Below are positions 60,791 to 64,000 of a DNA stretch of 64,000 nt, piece after piece. The stretch spans positions 62,001-126,000 of the forward strand of contig UQGG01000006.1 in NCBI GenBank assembly GCA_900540475.1, given 5' to 3'. Position 1 is the first letter of the stretch; every line of letters starts with the position of its first letter. The translations under genes were made by a program, and so were the position numbers. The notes below the pieces were generated by a model, which saw nothing but the letters and a program-made list of their open reading frames with translations, was not told the DNA's origin and searched no databases. This stretch comes from an uncultured Robinsoniella sp. (GTDB taxonomy: Bacteria > Bacillota > Clostridia > Lachnospirales > Lachnospiraceae).

Positions 60791-62509
60791 ATGATGCTAA
60801 GAAGCCAAAAAGCCAGAAAAGAAAATCCGGAATTTGATCCCATGAGGCTGGGTACCGGCTGGATGCCGGAAGAATTGGGCCTGCCTCAGGTATTGTTGGA
60901 AAGCACTTTTGGAGACAGCCATCCGGGAAGCACTCATTTAAATGGATTAGTGGAAAGTGCTGCATTAGGTGTGCATAAAAGCGGCGGGAGACCGGCGGTA
61001 CATACAGCCACAGATATCTGTGACGGGGTTGCCTGCGGACATGGAGGGATGAGATATTCCCTTGCATCCAGAGATATTATTTCCTCACTGGTAGAAATCC
61101 ATGCCTGTTCTGCGCCTTATGATGGAATGGTGTTGTTTTCCTCCTGCGATAAGGCTGTGCCTGCGCATCTTATGACCGCCGCAAGACTGGACATTCCGGC
61201 AATTCATTTTTGTGGAGGCTCTATGATGCCGGGTCCGGATCTCATGACGGCTGTCATCGGATATGAGACACCACAGAAAGTATCAGACGGTGAGATAACC
61301 AAGGAGGATGAAGCCTTTTATTTGTGTAATGCCTGTCCCACTGCCGGTTCCTGCCAGTATATGGGGACAGCGTCTACAATGCAGATATTGTCAGAGGCGC
61401 TGGGGCTGGCACTTCCCGGAAATGCATTAATGCCGGCATGGTCTGGTATGCTTCAATCCTATGCAAGGCAGGCAGGCCGCAGAATCGTAGAAATGATAGA
61501 CGAAGGATTGACTCCGGCAAAGATTCTTACGAAACGATCTTTTCTAAACGCAGTAATGGTTCATGCGGCAGTATCCGGTTCCACAAATGCCACTCTTCAT
61601 ATTCCGGCAATTGCAAAGCAGGCAGGCATTGTAATTACGCTTGCAGACTTTGATGAAATCCACCGTAAGATTCCGGTGCTGGTATCGCTGTTGTCAAGTG
61701 GCAGATGGCCTACCCAGTATTTGTATTTTGCAGGAGGTGTTCCGGCAGTGATGCGGGAAATCAAAGAGTTTCTGTACTTAGATGAAATGACTGTGACCGG
61801 GAAGACAGTGGGGCAAAACCTGGAAGAGCTGGAAAGCAACGGATTCTTCCGCCATAATGCCATGTATCTTGCTAACTTTGGGCATAAGCCGCAGGATATT
61901 ATACGACCTCTTTGCGATCCATATAAACCGGATGGGGGAATGGCCGCCCTTTATGGCAATATCGCACCCCAGGGAGCAGTAATCAAGCACGCTTCTGCAG
62001 ATCCTGCGACCCATATTTTCTCAGGCAGGGCCAGGGTATTTGACAGTGAAAAAGCAGCGGTTGCAGCCATACAGTCAGGCATAATCGTTCCCAAAGATGT
62101 CATTGTCATTCGTTATGAAGGACCCAGAGGGGCAGGAATGCCGGAGATGTTCCGGGCTACAGAAGTTTTGCATACATATCCACAGCTTCGGGCATCTACT
62201 GCAATTGTAACGGATGGACGTTTCTCAGGAGCTACCAGAGGGCCGGCAATTGGACATGTAACACCAGAGGCAGCCTGTGGCGGTGCAATTGCTTTCATAG
62301 AGGATGATGATATTATTCGCATTCATATTCCAAACAGGACGCTGGATTTAATCGGATGCAAAGGAAAAGAACTTTCGTCACAGGAAGTAGAGCGGATTCT
62401 GAAAGAACGTAAAGAAAAATGGGTTAATAAAACACCGGAATATAAAGGCGTTCTGGGTTTGTTTACAAGGTGTGCAGGAGAAACCTCACAGGGTGCGACC
62501 CTATATTAA
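60791..62509 (+). CDS. IlvD/Edd-family dehydratase
   Basis: A 572-residue dehydratase. It has the iron-sulphur Cys in FSSCDKAVPAHLM and in NACPTAGSCQYMGTASTM, plus the Mg-site region and the C-terminal TDGRFSGATRGPAIGHVTPEAACGG. Family members dehydrate dihydroxy acids or sugar acids. Location in a catabolic operon under sigma-54 control, with no other branched-chain genes, suggests a sugar-acid-type or dihydroxy-acid substrate rather than valine/isoleucine synthesis. It could form the 2-keto acid used by the DapA-like domain. AAAGGAATGAC precedes the ATG; 42-bp gap from the MttB-like gene. Confidence 0.88.
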   Translation: MMLRSQKARKENPEFDPMRLGTGWMPEELGLPQVLLESTFGDSHPGSTHLNGLVESAALGVHKSGGRPAVHTATDICDGVACGHGGMRYSLASRDIISSLVEIHACSAPYDGMVLFSSCDKAVPAHLMTAARLDIPAIHFCGGSMMPGPDLMTAVIGYETPQKVSDGEITKEDEAFYLCNACPTAGSCQYMGTASTMQILSEALGLALPGNALMPAWSGMLQSYARQAGRRIVEMIDEGLTPAKILTKRSFLNAVMVHAAVSGSTNATLHIPAIAKQAGIVITLADFDEIHRKIPVLVSLLSSGRWPTQYLYFAGGVPAVMREIKEFLYLDEMTVTGKTVGQNLEELESNGFFRHNAMYLANFGHKPQDIIRPLCDPYKPDGGMAALYGNIAPQGAVIKHASADPATHIFSGRARVFDSEKAAVAAIQSGIIVPKDVIVIRYEGPRGAGMPEMFRATEVLHTYPQLRASTAIVTDGRFSGATRGPAIGHVTPEAACGGAIAFIEDDDIIRIHIPNRTLDLIGCKGKELSSQEVERILKERKEKWVNKTPEYKGVLGLFTRCAGETSQGATLY

Positions 62510-62520
62510 GAAATAAAATA

Positions 62521-62562
62521 CACCGGCATATAGCGTATCAAAAACGCTGTATGCCGGTGCTT
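62521..62562. terminator. Bidirectional intrinsic terminator
   Basis: CACCGGCATATAGCG (62521-62535) pairs with CGCTGTATGCCGGTG (62545-62559), 15 pairs with one wobble, then CTTTCT. It separates the dehydratase operon from the convergent genes. Confidence 0.88.
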
Positions 62563-62563
62563 T

Positions 62564-62827
62564 CTATTCCTCAATAACATGAATCTCCAAATAATCAAAA
62601 TCAATCGTTTCAATAAAATTATCCTGATTAAACCGAGCTTTATCATGGCGTTTAAACGCTGCTACTGTTGCGTCCAGCCAGAGCGGTTTGCCCAAATCAA
62701 ATTCATAACAGGCGGCATCCAGAGCATTAAATATTTTATGGGTTCTGGTTTCACCGGTATCATCACAGATCACGGTATCCCGCAGCATTTTATTGTCTTT
62801 AAATATTTTAAACCATATTCGCATCAT
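62564..62827 (-). CDS. Small conserved protein of unknown function
   Basis: An 87-residue protein; MRIWFKIFKDN at its start and FNQDNFIETIDFDYLEIHVIEE at its end recall a small conserved clostridial family of unknown function (from memory). It is compact, mixed alpha/beta, without signal peptide or membrane segment. An ATG-ATG pair allows a start one codon later. It follows the beta-lactamase-like gene by 30 bp on the same strand and probably forms an operon with it. Confidence 0.72.
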   Translation of the reverse strand: MMRIWFKIFKDNKMLRDTVICDDTGETRTHKIFNALDAACYEFDLGKPLWLDATVAAFKRHDKARFNQDNFIETIDFDYLEIHVIEE

Positions 62828-62857
62828 ATAAAAGTGTTTCCTTTCTTGCTGTGCCGA

Positions 62858-64000
62858 TTAATCATTAAAATAATCATAGATCAGTGAGGACAGGCTGTTA
62901 ATGTGGTTTACAGCTGAATTGGTGGCAGCCAGGTCGGTGGACATAATGCATAGTATGTAATCACAGGCGTTGGAATATACAATCGCAGCATCATTTTCCG
63001 AGTTGCTGACCTCGCCTGTCTTATTTGCACTTGTCACGTTTTTCGGAAGCCCTGCGGGAATTTTATAAGTAATTTCCTGATTTAACAGCAGGTCTTCCAT
63101 GCTTCTTGAAGCAAGGTGGGAAACCAGTTTTCCTTTGTAGATTTTCTCCAACAGCTTTCCGCAGTCGGCCGGGGAAGTCTGGTTTACTGCATTTTCTACC
63201 CAGAGGCTGGGATCAGCAAGCCCATTTACCTGTTTGGTGTTTTTAAAGCCGTTCTGCTGGATAAATTCATTTACCATCTTCATGCCTTCACTGTGGTCTT
63301 TGGTGGGTGACAGGGATCGTACCAGTTCATTGGAAGATTCATTGTCACTTACGGTAATCATATCGTTTAACAGACGGTCGATGGTTTCGGTTTTTTCAAG
63401 AGTTCCATCTGCAATATGCTGGTATACTGTTCCCATGATGTAAAGCTTAATCAGGCTGGCTGATTCCATGGGATGCTCATTAATGCTGATCACTTCTCCC
63501 GTTTTTAAATTTTTCAGGTAAAGCCCCCAGTCTCCTGCAAAGCTGTCAAGCATACTGGTAAGCGTCCCTTCAAATTCTTCCCAGGTCTGCTTTATGGGCA
63601 GCTTCTTATGAAGATATAAGGGTGTCAGCCCCGCTTCTTTTCCTACCCGCAGATCAAAAGTCTGGGGAATGGATTTTTTGGAAGGTTCTTCGCTGTATCG
63701 GAGAAGATAACTTTCCGGGGAGACAAGGGTTGTTTCAGACTCGGTACTGGAGGGTTCTGTTTCCGGGGATGAATTAATGACAGCGGAATCTCTTTTATCG
63801 GAAATCTGGTATTTGGAATCTGCTGAGGCTCTTTCCGTTGAAATCTTATAGTACTGGGATTCGGATTCAGAATCAGCACTTTCTGAAGCTGAAGATTCAC
63901 TGGTATATTCAACGGTGGAATCTTTTTCTGTTAAATCATATTCACTCAATTCGGAGGATAAGATATCGTCATCTGCATCATCTGTTTCGTTGGAATTCAT
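62858..64000 (-). CDS. Class A beta-lactamase-like serine hydrolase, truncated by window edge
   Basis: The frame reaches the right edge; the ATG at 64000-63998 lies directly at the edge, and the N-terminus lacks the expected signal or anchor, so more sequence probably precedes it. Residues 1-100 are Ser/Glu/Asp-rich, a wall-spanning type linker. The rest is a class A penicillin-interacting fold with SASLIKLY (SxxK), SDNESSNE (SDN) and NKTGE (KTG). The usual Glu166-containing omega loop is not evident to me, so it may be a beta-lactamase-related or D,D-peptidase-like cell wall enzyme rather than true resistance gene. Confidence 0.82.
   Translation of the reverse strand: MNSNETDDADDDILSSELSEYDLTEKDSTVEYTSESSASESADSESESQYYKISTERASADSKYQISDKRDSAVINSSPETEPSSTESETTLVSPESYLLRYSEEPSKKSIPQTFDLRVGKEAGLTPLYLHKKLPIKQTWEEFEGTLTSMLDSFAGDWGLYLKNLKTGEVISINEHPMESASLIKLYIMGTVYQHIADGTLEKTETIDRLLNDMITVSDNESSNELVRSLSPTKDHSEGMKMVNEFIQQNGFKNTKQVNGLADPSLWVENAVNQTSPADCGKLLEKIYKGKLVSHLASRSMEDLLLNQEITYKIPAGLPKNVTSANKTGEVSNSENDAAIVYSNACDYILCIMSTDLAATNSAVNHINSLSSLIYDYFND

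Noticed and set aside
60791..62509. Housekeeping ilvD of branched-chain amino acid synthesis.
   Set aside because: No ilv or leu neighbours, and the gene sits in a sigma-54-controlled catabolic operon; not excluded, but less likely.
62858..64000. Bona fide antibiotic-resistance beta-lactamase.
   Set aside because: SxxK, SDN and KTG are present, but an omega-loop Glu166 is not evident, and the Ser/Glu-rich linker and operon suggest a general cell-envelope serine hydrolase.

Overview
The window looks like chromosomal DNA of a gut-type Lachnospiraceae (Bacillota, Clostridia). Pointers are moderate-to-low GC, AGGAGG-type Shine-Dalgarno sites, sigma-A promoters with 17-bp spacers, a clostridial Tad pilus locus with DUF5702 and DUF6382-FHA members, many plant-glycan and host-glycan glycosidases, and a class of TPR/acidic/P-loop proteins I associate with this family. 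No tRNA, rRNA, phage, IS element or CRISPR array was seen. These assignments come from reading the sequence only; no database search was run.

Layout: (1) 1-303, end of a CutC-like gene. (2) 371-9044, minus-strand six-gene glucuronide operon: beta-glucuronidase, GPH-type symporter, UxuB-type reductase, HAD hydrolase, GH3 and GH2, with a divergent AraC regulator (9261-10490). (3) 10491-11441, a 950-bp stretch without a convincing protein gene. It contains a consensus promoter, about 710 nt of hairpin-rich sequence and a strong terminator, so probably an independent large non-coding RNA. (4) 11442-14180, TPR/acidic/P-loop protein. (5) 14282-18182, TetR regulator, GH13 glucosidase and glycogen branching enzyme. 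(6) 18573-34748, L-arabinose-polymer island: LacI regulator, GH127, an ABC importer without its ATPase, GH51 and a 2,666-residue secreted modular DUF5695 protein. (7) 35160-45567, complete Tad/Flp pilus locus, including a 55-residue pilin and two prepilin peptidases. (8) 45700-50436, mtnN, an unknown membrane protein, pgi and a D-2-hydroxyacid dehydrogenase with an unusual repeat-expanded start. (9) 50702-62509, a sigma-54-controlled cluster: BCCT transporter, amidohydrolase, rpoN, enhancer-binding protein, GcvT-DapA fusion, non-pyrrolysine MttB-family methyltransferase and IlvD/Edd dehydratase. (10) 62564-64000, a small conserved protein and a truncated class-A beta-lactamase-like protein.

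The most exciting region is (9). Two matches to the -24/-12 sigma-54 promoter, both with exact GG-N10-GC geometry, precede the transporter and the fusion-gene operon. Three copies of a shared dyad, RATGA-N6-TCATY, lie 140-180 bp upstream of those promoters. A sigma-54 activator and rpoN itself lie between the two target operons. Together these read as a self-contained regulon for uptake and breakdown of an N-methylated (probably quaternary-amine) compound, with an unusual enzyme joining a folate-dependent demethylase domain to an aldolase/lyase domain. The substrate is unknown. The second candidate for something undescribed is the putative large RNA at 10618-11331.
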